From Rhodospirillaceae bacterium (lineage in GTDB: Bacteria; Pseudomonadota; Alphaproteobacteria; UBA8366; Aestuariispiraceae): 64,000 nt of DNA. The DNA lies in the NCBI GenBank assembly GCA_002709955.1, contig PAQY01000012.1:505679-569678 (forward strand), in the 5' to 3' direction. The translations under genes and the position numbers were made by a program. The notes beneath the pieces were generated by a model, which made no database searches, was not told where the DNA came from, and saw only the letters and a list, made by a program, of their open reading frames with translations. This document shows, piece by piece, positions 52,094-61,534 of the stretch; position 1 is the first letter of the stretch; each line of letters begins with the position of its first letter.

Positions 52094-53572
52094 ATGAAGA
52101 TTAGTTTTTCTGAGAAAATGGATATGCCAAAGGCAGGCATGTTGGCTGTTGGTATTGAAGAAGGTGGGCATCTTCCGCCTGCTGCACGGTCCGTGGACGA
52201 GGCTGCGGGGGGCGCAATTTCCCGCGCCCTGTCTGGCAATCGGTTCAATGGGAAAAAGGGGGAGTCCCTGACCCTGGTCGCGCCGTCTGGTGTTGAGGTC
52301 AGCCGTATTGTTCTGTTCGGTGTCGGTAAGGAACTGGCAGAGGCTGATTGGTTGAAATTGGGCGGCTCTCTTGTCAAAGCGGCCAATGGGGCAGGTGATG
52401 CGGAAATCCATGTCCTTGTGGATTGTGGCGCGGAAGATTTGGTCGCGGCCGCCACCAATGTTGCCGAGGGGGCAAGGCTGGGCGCGTATCGCTTTGATAA
52501 GTATTTCACCAAAAAGAAGGCGGAAGAGAAACCCAGCGTCAAATCCATGTCCATCCATGGAACCGGGGCGACTGCGGCGCGCAAGGCGTTTAAGCTGCGT
52601 GATGCGGTTGTGGATGGGGTTTACCTGACCCGAGATGTGGTCACCGAACCGCCAAATATTCTGTACCCGGAAACCCTTGCTGCCCGCTGTAAGGAATTGG
52701 AAGAATTGGGCGTTAAGGTTGAAATCCTGAATGAAAAGAAAATGGCGAAGTTGGGCATGGGCGCGCTGTTGGGCGTTGGTCAGGGCTCCATTCGTGAAAG
52801 CTTTCTGGTCACCATGCGTTGGGATGGCGGGCCTAAGAACAAGGCACCAGTCGCCTTTGTTGGCAAGGGCGTGACCTTTGATACCGGTGGTATCTCCTTG
52901 AAGCCCGGTCCCGGTATGGAAGAAATGAAATGGGATATGGGCGGCTCCGGCACGGTTCTGGGCCTGATGAAGGCGCTGGCCGGGCGCAAGGCAAAGGTCA
53001 ATGCTGTTGGCGTCGTCGGCTTGGTGGAGAATATGCCAGACGGCAATGCCCAACGACCCGGAGATGTGGTGACCTCTATGTCCGGTCAGACCATCGAAAT
53101 TCATAATACGGATGCTGAGGGCCGATTGGTTCTGGCTGATGCGCTGTGGTACACCCAGCAACAGTTTAAGCCTCAGGCGATGATCGATCTGGCAACCCTG
53201 ACAGGGGCAATCATTATCGCCTTGGGGAATGAGAATGCCGGGTTGTTCAGCAATGATGATACCTTGTCGGCACAACTGACGGCGGCAGGCCTTGCAACGG
53301 GCGAACCGGTCTGGCGCCTGCCGCTGGGGGATGCTTATGACAAGCTGTTGACGTCCGATTGTGCGGATATGAAGAATATCGGTGGACGGGGGGCAGGTTC
53401 CATCACGGCGGCGCAATTCCTGCAGCGTTTTGTGAAGGATACCGCCTGGGCGCATTTGGACATTGCGGGTATGGCCTGGACGTCAAAGGACTCCGCCATC
53501 GTCCCCAAAGGGGCGACGGGCTATGGGGTGCGCCTGTTGGATCGGTTCGTCACGGATGTGTATGAAAGCTGA
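52094..53572 (+). CDS. pepA: Leucyl aminopeptidase PepA
   Basis: A 492-residue two-metal M17 aminopeptidase. The N-terminal domain begins MKISFSEKMD; the catalytic core has GKGVTFDTGGISLKPG and the zinc-binding NTDAEGRL (N338, D340, E342, R344), followed by MIDLATLTGA and the GRGAGSITAAQFLQ substrate loop. Start at ATG 52094 (AAAAGGA upstream) rather than 52043, since family proteins begin there. PepA also acts as a DNA-binding protein (CarP) in enterobacteria. Next gene is holC. Confidence 0.95.
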   Translation: MKISFSEKMDMPKAGMLAVGIEEGGHLPPAARSVDEAAGGAISRALSGNRFNGKKGESLTLVAPSGVEVSRIVLFGVGKELAEADWLKLGGSLVKAANGAGDAEIHVLVDCGAEDLVAAATNVAEGARLGAYRFDKYFTKKKAEEKPSVKSMSIHGTGATAARKAFKLRDAVVDGVYLTRDVVTEPPNILYPETLAARCKELEELGVKVEILNEKKMAKLGMGALLGVGQGSIRESFLVTMRWDGGPKNKAPVAFVGKGVTFDTGGISLKPGPGMEEMKWDMGGSGTVLGLMKALAGRKAKVNAVGVVGLVENMPDGNAQRPGDVVTSMSGQTIEIHNTDAEGRLVLADALWYTQQQFKPQAMIDLATLTGAIIIALGNENAGLFSNDDTLSAQLTAAGLATGEPVWRLPLGDAYDKLLTSDCADMKNIGGRGAGSITAAQFLQRFVKDTAWAHLDIAGMAWTSKDSAIVPKGATGYGVRLLDRFVTDVYES

Positions 53573-53583
53573 CGGGTAATTCC

Positions 53584-54054
53584 ATGACGGAAATCCGCTT
53601 CTACCATTTGCAGCGCACCAAACTGGCAGCCGCTTTGCCAAAGATGCTGGAAATGTGCCTGTCGCGAAAATGGCGGGCTGTGGTGCTGGCGGAACAATCC
53701 GATCAGGTGATCGCACTCAGCGAGGCCTTATGGACCTATGACCCCGCCAGTTTTCTGCCTCATGGGGAGGCCAGGGACGGTCATGCTGCCCAGCAACCGA
53801 TCTGGCTGACCCAGGAGGACGAGAACCCGAATGATGCGACGGTCCTGTTTTTAACGCATGGGGCTAAATCTGACACAATCGGGCGTTATGATCTGGTGTG
53901 TCGCCTGTTTGACGGGGCCGATGACGAGGCCGTGGCAACCGCGCGTGTTTGTTGGAAACAGGAAGAATCAGACGGGCATCATCTGACCTATTGGCAACAA
54001 ACGGATCGTGGTTGGGAGAAGAAGGCAGAACGGGGTGCGGCGGAAACCGGTTGA
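53584..54054 (+). CDS. holC: DNA polymerase III chi subunit
   Basis: A 156-residue protein: MTEIRFYHLQRTKLAAALPKMLEMCLSRKWRAVV and the helix ALSEALWTYDPASFLPHGEA match the chi family. Chi links the clamp loader to SSB. It follows pepA by 11 bases, a widespread arrangement. Confidence 0.93.
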   Translation: MTEIRFYHLQRTKLAAALPKMLEMCLSRKWRAVVLAEQSDQVIALSEALWTYDPASFLPHGEARDGHAAQQPIWLTQEDENPNDATVLFLTHGAKSDTIGRYDLVCRLFDGADDEAVATARVCWKQEESDGHHLTYWQQTDRGWEKKAERGAAETG

Positions 54055-54188
54055 TCATAAGTTTGAAAGGCTTATGTTCTGCTGTGAACCGGGATGGTGC
54101 GTAAGACCACGATTTCGGTCCCAAAATACGACGAATACGTGACGACGATAACCGATCGAGACACATTAACGAAGGATACGAGGACGCT

Positions 54189-54785
54189 ATGGCTATTGAA
54201 TTGCCCGCTCTTCCTTATGCGCAAGACGCTTTGGAACCCCACATTTCTGCAAACACACTCAGCTTTCACCATGGTAAGCACCACAATGCCTATGTGACCA
54301 AGTGCAACGAGCTGACCGCCGGCACGGATCTGGCCGATGCGTCGGTCACTGAAATCACCATGGCGGCCCATAAGAAGGGCGATCAGGGTCTGTTCAATCA
54401 GGCGGCCCAGGTTTGGAACCACACCTTCTATTGGAATTCCATGAGCCCCAATGGCGGCGGCAAGCCGACCGGCGCGATTGCTGACAAGATCAACGAAGAT
54501 TTCGGGTCTTATGAAGAATTCGCAACCCAGTTCAAAAATGCTGGGGCGACTCAGTTCGGCTCTGGCTGGGCCTGGCTGGTGCTGGATGGCGGCAAGCTGA
54601 AGGTTGAAAAGACCCCGAATGCTGGCACCCCGCTGGTCGATGGCAAAACCCCGATCCTGACCATGGATGTCTGGGAACATGCCTATTACCTGGATTTCCA
54701 GAACCGTCGCCCGGACTATATGGGTGCCTTCCTGGAACACCTGGTAAACTGGGACTTCGCCAACACCAATCTGGCGGCTGCGTAA
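54189..54785 (+). CDS. sodB: Superoxide dismutase (Fe-type)
   Basis: A 198-residue homodimeric enzyme. Metal ligands lie in SFHHGKHHNAY, VWNHTFYW and DVWEHAYYLDF. AAQVWNH (glutamine before the second His) and the N-terminal LPALPYAQDAL favour the iron form. AAGGATACGAGGACG precedes the ATG. A terminator follows at 54813-54846. Confidence 0.96.
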   Translation: MAIELPALPYAQDALEPHISANTLSFHHGKHHNAYVTKCNELTAGTDLADASVTEITMAAHKKGDQGLFNQAAQVWNHTFYWNSMSPNGGGKPTGAIADKINEDFGSYEEFATQFKNAGATQFGSGWAWLVLDGGKLKVEKTPNAGTPLVDGKTPILTMDVWEHAYYLDFQNRRPDYMGAFLEHLVNWDFANTNLAAA

Positions 54786-54812
54786 GTCTTAGACCAAATT
54801 GAAGATTGCAAG

Positions 54813-54846
54813 CGGCGCTGCCTGGAAACGGGTGGCGCCGTTTTCT
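54813..54846 (+). terminator. Rho-independent terminator of sodB
   Basis: A 10-bp stem CGGCGCTGCC/GGTGGCGCCG (two G-T pairs) with an 8-base loop, then TTTTCTGTT. It ends two bases before the convergent parE stop. Confidence 0.8.
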
Positions 54847-54847
54847 G

Positions 54848-55153
54848 TTACAGGTCCTGAAACAACTCAGGTAAATCACGGGCACCATGCAGAATTCGAA
54901 TGATTAGGGGGGGCTTTCTGTCAGGCGTATATACAGCGATATATGGATAGCGTGGGACTGGTAAAAACCGTATCGGCGGGGTCGCGATATGGGGTTTTTC
55001 TGGTCCAATTTCTGGGTGATCACCAATCGTTTGCGCCAGCGTGTCCAATGCAAACAAGAAGCCGCGCGCTGCCATAGGGTTATCGCTGGAAATCCATTCG
55101 ACGATTTCCAGGACATCGCGCTCAGCTGCTGGAGAAAAAACGGCGCTGCTCAC
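54848..55153 (-). CDS. parE: RelE/ParE-family toxin
   Basis: A 101-residue basic RelE/ParE-fold toxin: FSPAAERDVLEIVEWIS, AARGFLFALDTLAQTIGDHPEIG, and the C-terminal PRYPYIAVYTPDRKPPLIIRILHGARD typical of ParE. It starts at a GTG overlapping the antitoxin stop by one base (TAGTG). ParE toxins poison gyrase. Target inferred from family only. Confidence 0.88.
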   Translation of the reverse strand: MSSAVFSPAAERDVLEIVEWISSDNPMAARGFLFALDTLAQTIGDHPEIGPEKPHIATPPIRFLPVPRYPYIAVYTPDRKPPLIIRILHGARDLPELFQDL

Positions 55154-55401
55154 TATTGCTTAGCATCGATCAGGGCATTAGCACGCGCCAGAATGTCATT
55201 GATCGCCCGCACTCCCTGTTCATTTGTTTCATGCAAGCTGACCGCAATCATTTTGTCAAAGGCCTGTTTTCGTTGTTCTTGCGCCTTCAAAAGCCGAAGG
55301 GCGGACCGCACCACTTCACTGACATTGTTGTAGTCCCCTCCTTCAACGCACGCGCGCGTAAAGGCTTCCAGTTCAGGGGTAAGATGTACATTGGTTGCCA
55401 T
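55153..55401 (-). CDS. parD: ParD-type antitoxin
   Basis: An 82-residue protein with a ribbon-helix-helix start (MATNVHLTPELEAFTRACVEGGDYNNVSEVVRSALRLLKAQE) and a helical C terminus that would wrap the toxin. GAGG precedes the ATG; the longer frame reaching 55812 overlaps gatB and is not coding. It probably represses its own promoter at the TCAAAGTTTGA palindrome 15 bases upstream. Confidence 0.88.
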   Translation of the reverse strand: MATNVHLTPELEAFTRACVEGGDYNNVSEVVRSALRLLKAQEQRKQAFDKMIAVSLHETNEQGVRAINDILARANALIDAKQ

Positions 55402-55415
55402 CGAAACCTCATATG

Positions 55416-55426
55416 TCAAAGTTTGA
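55416..55426 (-). promoter_or_regulatory. Candidate ParD operator
   Basis: TCAAAGTTTGA palindrome in an AT-rich leader, with TTATAT as a possible -10 element nearby. Confidence 0.5.
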
Positions 55427-55579
55427 TATAATTTGATCTGATGAAGTGATTTTTGCAAGCATATAGGATCCAAGGGGTCTCTTAGATATAATGCAGGATT
55501 GGTGTGCGCCTCTTGCCCTTCCCTGCGCTGCCCGCTATCTGTGTTGCTCTCTTTCAGAGCCGCATAAAAGGGCAGACTT

Positions 55580-57037
55580 ATGAGCAATTTGGTACAGGGC
55601 AAGACGGGCGATTGGGAAGTGGTGATCGGGATTGAGATCCACGCCCAGGTGACGACACAGGCGAAGCTGTTTTCAGGCGCGCCGACCACGTTTGGGGCAG
55701 AGGCCAATTCCCAGGTATCCCTGGTGGATGCCGCCATGCCCGGCATGCTGCCTGTGATCAATGCAGAGGCCGTGCGCCAGGCTGTACGCACCGGATTGGC
55801 CCTGAATTCCAAGATTAATCGCCATTCCGTCTTTGCGCGGAAGAATTACTTCTATCCCGATCTGCCCCAGGGCTATCAGATCAGCCAATACGAACAGCCG
55901 ATAGTCGGCGAGGGCGAGATCGAGATCGATCTGGAAGACGGCACAACCCGCGCAATTGGCGTGGAGCGTCTGCATCTGGAACAGGATGCGGGGAAATCGA
56001 TCCATGATCAGGTGCCGGAAAAAAGCCTGATCGATCTGAACCGCGCGGGCGTCGCCCTGATGGAAATCGTCTCCAAACCGGATATCCGGTCAGGGGATGA
56101 GGCATCGGCCTATGTCGGCAAGGTACGCTCCATCCTGCGCTACATTGGCTCCTGTGACGGCAATATGCAGGAAGGCTCCATGCGGGCCGATATCAACATT
56201 TCCGTGCGCAAGCCGGGCGATGACCTGGGCACCCGTGCAGAGGTCAAGAATGTGAACTCCCTGCGCTTTATTCGCCAGGCGGTGGAAGTGGAAGTAAAGC
56301 GCCAGATCCGCCTAATCGAAGGCGGCGGCACGGTGGTGCAGGAAACCCGCCTGTTCGACCCCAATAAGGGGGAAACACGGTCCATGCGGACCAAGGAAGA
56401 TGCCCACGATTATCGCTATTTCCCGGACCCTGATCTGTTACCCGTCGTTTTTGGGGAAGACTTTGTTGCCGAGTGCCAGGCGACCCTGCCAGAACTGCCA
56501 GACGTCAAGAAGCGCCGCTTTGTCGAAGAACTGGGCTTAAGCCCCTATGATGCGGGCGTGCTGTCGGCGGAACGGGAAATGGCAGAGTATTTTGAAGCAG
56601 CGTCTCAGGCCTGTGGCGATGCGAAACTGGCGTCGAACTGGGTGACCGTCGAACTGTTCGGTCGCCTGAACAAGGCAGGCCTTGGCATTTCAGACAGCAA
56701 GGTTTCTGCGCAGGCCTTGGGTGGCCTGCTGACGCTGATCAAGGACGGCTCCATTTCCGGTAAGATCGCCAAGGATGTTTTCGATGAAATGTTCGAAACC
56801 GGCGGCGATGCGGCGGAAATCGTTGAGTCCAAGGGCCTGAAACAAATCTCGGATACCGGTGCGTTGGAGGCGATCATCGACACGCTGATCGCAGAAAACC
56901 CCAGCCAGGTCGAAGGCTATCGCGGCGGGAATGTGAAACTGATCGGCTGGTTTGTCGGCCAGGTCATGAAACAGACCCAGGGCCAGGCCAATCCCGGCAT
57001 GGTAAACCAGTTGCTGAAAGCCAAGCTGGATAACTGA
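55580..57037 (+). CDS. gatB: Aspartyl/glutamyl-tRNA amidotransferase subunit B
   Basis: A 485-residue subunit: [77 protein letters not shown], and [13 protein letters not shown]. It activates misacylated Glu-tRNA(Gln) with ATP for amidation. gatA and gatC are not adjacent in the window. It is followed by a repeat-rich intergenic region rather than a normal terminator. Confidence 0.97.
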   Translation: MSNLVQGKTGDWEVVIGIEIHAQVTTQAKLFSGAPTTFGAEANSQVSLVDAAMPGMLPVINAEAVRQAVRTGLALNSKINRHSVFARKNYFYPDLPQGYQISQYEQPIVGEGEIEIDLEDGTTRAIGVERLHLEQDAGKSIHDQVPEKSLIDLNRAGVALMEIVSKPDIRSGDEASAYVGKVRSILRYIGSCDGNMQEGSMRADINISVRKPGDDLGTRAEVKNVNSLRFIRQAVEVEVKRQIRLIEGGGTVVQETRLFDPNKGETRSMRTKEDAHDYRYFPDPDLLPVVFGEDFVAECQATLPELPDVKKRRFVEELGLSPYDAGVLSAEREMAEYFEAASQACGDAKLASNWVTVELFGRLNKAGLGISDSKVSAQALGGLLTLIKDGSISGKIAKDVFDEMFETGGDAAEIVESKGLKQISDTGALEAIIDTLIAENPSQVEGYRGGNVKLIGWFVGQVMKQTQGQANPGMVNQLLKAKLDN

Positions 57038-57047
57038 CATCTAACAG

Positions 57048-57083
57048 GCCGCCCTGGACCCCGGATCAGGGTCCGGGGTGACG
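57048..57083 (+). repeat. REP-like repeat R1, copy a
   Basis: 36 bases identical to 57250-57285. It contains an ACCCCGGA/TCCGGGGT stem with a six-base loop, and sits ten bases after the gatB stop. Confidence 0.9.
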
Positions 57084-57127
57084 TTCCTGAATTCTGAATA
57101 AGTTGGAAACGCAGAGGGCGCTAAAAC

Positions 57128-57174
57128 AGCACCACTCCCTCAGCGTCCTCCGCGCCTTCTCCGCGCCCTTTGCG
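57128..57174 (+). repeat. REP-like repeat R2, copy a
   Basis: 47 bases, matching 57443-57489 with two mismatches; CGCG-rich with repeated CTCCGCGCC units. Confidence 0.85.
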
Positions 57175-57202
57175 GTTAATCTTCAAAAAAGGACACCTCG
57201 TC

Positions 57203-57222
57203 ATACCCGCGACAGCGGGTAT
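57203..57222. repeat. Palindromic repeat R3
   Basis: ATACCCGC-GACA-GCGGGTAT, a perfect 8-bp stem with a four-base loop; the pattern of a common alphaproteobacterial intergenic palindrome. Confidence 0.7.
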
Positions 57223-57249
57223 CCAGGGCCAGACGCACATATTGAGCCT

Positions 57250-57285
57250 GCCGCCCTGGACCCCGGATCAGGGTCCGGGGTGACG
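57250..57285 (+). repeat. REP-like repeat R1, copy b
   Basis: Exact 36-base copy of 57048-57083, same orientation. Confidence 0.9.
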
Positions 57286-57302
57286 AAGTAGTAGACAAGA
57301 GC

Positions 57303-57409
57303 ATCCTCACCCTGAGGAGCGCAGCGTCTCGAAGGGTGATCTTTCGGCAAGCACCCCACTTCCAGCCCCGTCCTTCGAGACGGCGCTGCCGCGCCTCCTC
57401 AGGATGAGA
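57303..57409. repeat. Inverted repeat pair R4
   Basis: The element at 57303-57339 (CCTGAGGAGCGCAGCGTCTC core) recurs inverted and imperfect at 57371-57409, so the region could fold into a long hairpin. Confidence 0.75.
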
Positions 57410-57442
57410 ATGATACCGATGGTGAGAAGTGGAAGGTCATAA

Positions 57443-57489
57443 AGCACCACTCCCTCCGCGTCCTTCGCGCCTTCTCCGCGCCCTTTGCG
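57443..57489 (+). repeat. REP-like repeat R2, copy b
   Basis: Second copy of the 47-base element at 57128-57174, two mismatches; ends 15 bases before the dppF stop. Confidence 0.85.
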
Positions 57490-57504
57490 TTTAGACTTTT
57501 CCAA

Positions 57505-58515
57505 TCACGCCCGGGGGGACGATACCACCTCGTTACGGCCTTCTTCGACGGCGTGGCAGGCAACGGTGACGGGGTCCCGTGTCAGCGTTTTTGGGGCCTC
57601 CCGCTTGCAGCGTTCATTGGCCAGGGGGCAGCGCGGATGGAAAGTACAGCCTGATGGTGGATTCAGAGGCGACGGGATTTCCCCGGTCAGTTTGATCCGC
57701 TGACGGGTTCGGCGTGGATCCGCCATCGGCGTTGCAGACAGCAGGGCGCGGGTATAGGGGTGCTGAGGATTGGCAAATGCCTCTTTGCTGGGACCGAATT
57801 CGACCGGATGGCCCAGATACATCACCATCACGTCATCTGCGACATGCTTCACGACAGACAGATCGTGGGAGATGAAGAGATAGGCCAGTTGGAATTCTTC
57901 CTGCAAGTCATTCAACAGGTTCAAGACCTGGGCCTGGATGGAGACATCCAGGGCCGATACAGGCTCGTCCAGCACCACGATCTTCGGATTCAGCATCAGG
58001 GCGCGTGCAATCGCGATCCGCTGGCGCTGACCGCCGGAAAACATATGGGGGTATCGGTCATAATGTTCCGACCGCAGGCCAACCCGCTGCATCATGGAGC
58101 GCCCGGCTTCCTCCCGCTCTTTCGCAGACAGGGTGGGGCGGTTGATCTTCAGCGGTTCTTCCAGCATGGCCCCGACGCGCTGGCGTGGATTTAAGGAACC
58201 ATAGGGATCCTGGAAGACCATCTGAACGGTTTGGCGCAGTTGGCGCGCCACATTGCGGCTTTTCTTGCCATGGACGGCATCCAGGCCATCGATCTCTAAC
58301 GTGCCGGATGTCGGGGGCTCCATCATCGTCACCAGACGGGCCATGGTGGATTTCCCGCAGCCGGACTCACCAACAACTGCCAATGTCTTGCCCGGATACA
58401 GGTCAAAACTGGCCCCGGCCAGGGCGCGCAGGGGCGTTGGCTTGGTAAAAGCGCCGCCGCCGACATCATAATGGCGGTGCAGGTCGCGTGCTTGCAGAAC
58501 AGGGGGTGTGCTCAT
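57505..58515 (-). CDS. dppF: Dipeptide/oligopeptide ABC transporter ATP-binding protein (DppF type)
   Basis: A 336-residue ATPase: Walker A GESGCGKST, signature FSGGQRQRIA, Walker B IVVLDEP and the C-terminal oligopeptide-type extension with cysteines (SGCTFHPRCPLANERC). Start at MSTPPVL, overlapping the dppD stop (TGATG). The longer upstream frame overlaps dppD. Last gene of the transporter operon. Confidence 0.93.
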   Translation of the reverse strand: MSTPPVLQARDLHRHYDVGGGAFTKPTPLRALAGASFDLYPGKTLAVVGESGCGKSTMARLVTMMEPPTSGTLEIDGLDAVHGKKSRNVARQLRQTVQMVFQDPYGSLNPRQRVGAMLEEPLKINRPTLSAKEREEAGRSMMQRVGLRSEHYDRYPHMFSGGQRQRIAIARALMLNPKIVVLDEPVSALDVSIQAQVLNLLNDLQEEFQLAYLFISHDLSVVKHVADDVMVMYLGHPVEFGPSKEAFANPQHPYTRALLSATPMADPRRTRQRIKLTGEIPSPLNPPSGCTFHPRCPLANERCKREAPKTLTRDPVTVACHAVEEGRNEVVSSPRA

Positions 58516-59513
58516 CAGGAAACCCCCTCCTTCTGGCGCAGGCCCATCGGGTCCGTGGGATGGCCCTGGGCATTCAAGGGCGTATGGCATCGAACCCCAT
58601 TCTGGATGCCAGGGGGCGTATGCCGACAGGCCTGTATCGCATATTGGCAGCGGGGATTGAACAGGCACCCATCCGGGCGATCCAACTGGCCGGGCACAAC
58701 ACCGGGGATGGAGGGGAGATGCTGGGTCGTTGCGCGCTCTGGCAGGGCCGCCAGCAGGGCCTGGGTATAGGGATGTTTGGGCGTATCAAACAGGTCGATG
58801 ACATTGCGTGATTCCACCTGTTGTCCGGCATATTGGACGATGACGCGCTGGGCGACTTCGGCGACCACGCCCATGTCATGGGTGATCAACACCAGCGCCA
58901 TGCCCGTATCCTGCTGCAGTGATGCCAGTAGTTCCAGAATTTGCGCCTGGATCGTGACGTCCAGGGCTGTGGTCGGCTCATCTGCGATCAACAGGCGGGG
59001 GTTGCAGGCAATCATCATTGCGATCATCACCCGCTGACTCATGCCACCGGAAAGCTGGTGCGGGAAGGCCCGCAATCGCGATTCTGGGGAGGGGATACCG
59101 ACCAGGGACATCAGTTCTACTGCGCGTTTATCCCGCTCCTGCCGGGTCAGGGACAGGTGGCGCTTCATGATCTCGTTGATCTGGAAACCAACGGTGAAAC
59201 AGGGGTTCAGGCTGGTCATTGGTTCCTGAAAGATCATCGCCATGTCTTTCCCGGCGATCCGGCGGCGCTGATCCTGTGGCATCTCTGTCAGTTCTTTGCC
59301 ATCCAGCGCCATCCGGTCGGCGGTGACCTTCGCGGTCCAGGGCAACAGGCCCATCAGCGCCAGCATGGAAACGGATTTACCCGACCCGGATTCCCCAACG
59401 ATGGCGACCAGTTCCCCGGCATCAACGGACAGATCGATATTGTCCACGGCGCGGAAAGGACCATGCGCAGTGGAGAATTCGACGGTGAGGTTTTTGATTT
59501 CCAACAGGGCCAT
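58515..59513 (-). CDS. dppD: Dipeptide/oligopeptide ABC transporter ATP-binding protein (DppD type)
   Basis: A 332-residue ATPase: Walker A GESGSGKS, signature LSGGMSQRV, Walker [13 protein letters not shown] and a cysteine-containing C-terminal peptide-type domain ([14 protein letters not shown]). Start at MALLEIKN; it begins five bases after dppC. Powers import with dppF. Confidence 0.93.
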   Translation of the reverse strand: MALLEIKNLTVEFSTAHGPFRAVDNIDLSVDAGELVAIVGESGSGKSVSMLALMGLLPWTAKVTADRMALDGKELTEMPQDQRRRIAGKDMAMIFQEPMTSLNPCFTVGFQINEIMKRHLSLTRQERDKRAVELMSLVGIPSPESRLRAFPHQLSGGMSQRVMIAMMIACNPRLLIADEPTTALDVTIQAQILELLASLQQDTGMALVLITHDMGVVAEVAQRVIVQYAGQQVESRNVIDLFDTPKHPYTQALLAALPERATTQHLPSIPGVVPGQLDRPDGCLFNPRCQYAIQACRHTPPGIQNGVRCHTPLNAQGHPTDPMGLRQKEGVS

Positions 59514-59518
59514 GGCGT

Positions 59519-60418
59519 TCAGGACCGTTTCATCTTGGGGTCCAGGGCATCGCGCAACCCATCGCCCATCAGATTTATCGCCAGAACGGTGATCAGGATG
59601 GCCAGACCGGGAAAGGTCACCATCCACCAGGCGCTGGTGATGAATTCGCGTGCCTCTGCCAGCATGGTGCCCCATTCCGGGGTCGGGGGCTGTGCACCCA
59701 TGCCCAGGAAACCAAGAGCCGCCGCATCCAGGATCGCCGTGGAAAAACTGAGCGTCGATTGCACGATCAGCGGGGACATGCAATTGGGCAGGATCGTGAT
59801 CGCCATCAGTCGAAACCGTCCAGCCCCGGCGATGCGGCTGGCCATGACATAGTCGCGCTTTGCCTCTGAAATCACCTGTGCCCGGCTCAATCGGACGAAA
59901 TGGGGCGTGTAGGTGACGGCAATGGCGATCATGGCGTTTTCCAGGCCCGGCCCCAGAATCGCAACCAGCACCAAAGCCATCAGCAAGCTTGGAACCGACA
60001 GAATGACATCCATCACCCGCATGACTGCTGTTTCGTAAAACCCCCGGAAATATCCGGCTGTGACTCCTAACAATATGCCGAAAGTCAGGGACAGAAAGAT
60101 AACGATACAGCCGACCAGCAGTGAATAGCGCGATCCGTGAATCAGGCGCGACAGGATATCACGTCCAACCGCATCGGTTCCCAGCAGGAATTGCATGCTG
60201 CCACCGTCCTGCCAGGCTGGTGGTTTACGCAGAAAATCGGTGTTGGTTTCAATCGGGCTATGCGGCGCAATGACGGGGGCGAGAATTGCGACCAGGATGA
60301 TGAAGATCATGAACACCATGCCCGCGACGGCCTCCCGGCTTTCCGAGAAGTAGTGCCAGAATTCGTCAAAGGCACGACGGGTGGCGCTGGCGCTGGCGAC
60401 GTCTGTAGTGGTGCTCAT
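59519..60418 (-). CDS. dppC: Dipeptide/oligopeptide ABC transporter permease (DppC type)
   Basis: A 299-residue permease with an N-terminal cytoplasmic segment, an OppC-type extension (VIAPHSPIETNTDFLRKPP), the conserved LLGTDAVGRDILSRLIHGSRYSL and the EAA loop DYVMASRIAGAGRFRLMAITILPN. Two bases separate it from dppB. Pairs with dppB as the membrane channel. Confidence 0.92.
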   Translation of the reverse strand: MSTTTDVASASATRRAFDEFWHYFSESREAVAGMVFMIFIILVAILAPVIAPHSPIETNTDFLRKPPAWQDGGSMQFLLGTDAVGRDILSRLIHGSRYSLLVGCIVIFLSLTFGILLGVTAGYFRGFYETAVMRVMDVILSVPSLLMALVLVAILGPGLENAMIAIAVTYTPHFVRLSRAQVISEAKRDYVMASRIAGAGRFRLMAITILPNCMSPLIVQSTLSFSTAILDAAALGFLGMGAQPPTPEWGTMLAEAREFITSAWWMVTFPGLAILITVLAINLMGDGLRDALDPKMKRS

Positions 60419-60420
60419 CT

Positions 60421-61434
60421 TTAGCCCCTTGTCTGGCGGATGCGGGGATTGATCAGCCCATACAGCAGATCAACCGTAAGATTAACAAGGATCACAATGC
60501 TGGAAATCAGGATCAGTCCGCCCTGCACGACCTGATAGTCGCGGCGGAAGATGGAATCGACCATCCACTTGCCGATGCCTGGCCAGGCAAAGATTGTTTC
60601 CGTCAGGATTGCCCCGGCCAGCAGCACGCCGATTTGCAGGCCGATAACAGTAATGACCGTAATCAATGCGTTCCGGAAGGCATGCAGGCCGATGATGCGA
60701 AACGTGCTTAACCCCTTCGCGCGGGCTGTGCGCACATAATCTTCGCTCAAAACCTCCAACATGGCAGACCGGGTCTGGCGGGCAATGACGGCCATCGGGA
60801 TGGTGCCCAAGGTAATGGCAGGCAGGATCAAGTGGCTGACGGCGGAGGCAAATGCCCCCTTTTGTCCGGACATCAGCGCATCGATGGTCATGAAACCGGT
60901 ATGGATATCAAAATAATATAACAGCGAGATACGACCGGATACCGGGGTCCAGCCCAGAATGCTGGAAAACAGAATGATCAGCAGTAGGCCCAGCCAGAAT
61001 ACCGGCATGGAATAGCCCGTCAGCGATATCCCCATCAATGTGTGGTCAAACCACGATCCCCGCTTGACCGCTGCGACAATGCCTGCGGGCAATCCGACGA
61101 GAACGGCCAGAAACATCGCAGACAGGGACAGTTCCAAAGTGGCGGGGAACCGTGCCAGAAACTCATCAATGACGGGGTGCTTCGTGACAAAGGACTGTCC
61201 GAAATCGCCCGTTAAAATGTTAAGCAGGAAATCCTTGTATTGAATATAGAAAGGGCGGTCGAAGCCGAACTGGGTCGCCAGTTCCTCATACCGCTCTGGC
61301 GTTACGCCGCGTTCTCCCGCCATCAGCATGATGGGGTCGCCCGGCAGAACCCGAATGAAGGCAAAGGCGATCAAACTGATCCCCAGAAATGTCGGAATCG
61401 TCGTCGCTAGTTTATTCAGAAAATACTGAAACAT
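60421..61434 (-). CDS. dppB: Dipeptide/oligopeptide ABC transporter permease (DppB type)
   Basis: A 337-residue permease: FLNKLATTIPTFLGISLIAFAFIRVLPGDPI at the N terminus and DYVRTARAKGLSTFRIIGLHAFRNALITVITVIG (EAA loop). It follows dppA after a 100-base gap that contains a hairpin. Confidence 0.93.
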   Translation of the reverse strand: MFQYFLNKLATTIPTFLGISLIAFAFIRVLPGDPIMLMAGERGVTPERYEELATQFGFDRPFYIQYKDFLLNILTGDFGQSFVTKHPVIDEFLARFPATLELSLSAMFLAVLVGLPAGIVAAVKRGSWFDHTLMGISLTGYSMPVFWLGLLLIILFSSILGWTPVSGRISLLYYFDIHTGFMTIDALMSGQKGAFASAVSHLILPAITLGTIPMAVIARQTRSAMLEVLSEDYVRTARAKGLSTFRIIGLHAFRNALITVITVIGLQIGVLLAGAILTETIFAWPGIGKWMVDSIFRRDYQVVQGGLILISSIVILVNLTVDLLYGLINPRIRQTRG

Positions 61435-61480
61435 AAGGGGATTGTCCTATCCGACGGCGCACAGCGTCGCCTTGGTCGGG

Positions 61481-61516
61481 GCGACCGGCTCAACCCATTT
61501 GGGCTGAACCGGTCGC
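61481..61516 (-). terminator. Intercistronic hairpin between dppA and dppB
   Basis: Long imperfect inverted repeat GCGACCGGCTCAACCCA/TGGGCTGAACCGGTCGC without a T-run; likely a 3' stabiliser or attenuator that keeps dppA mRNA high. Confidence 0.65.
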
Positions 61517-61534
61517 CTGAACCCGGGCTAACCC

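Noticed and set aside
55402-55812. Long N-terminal extension of the ParD antitoxin
   Set aside because: It overlaps the gatB start and gives a non-RHH sequence; ATG 55401 gives a standard-length ParD.
59513-59783. Extended dppD start in overlap with dppC
   Set aside because: The frame is antisense-like with no family similarity; MALLEIKN is the normal ABC start.
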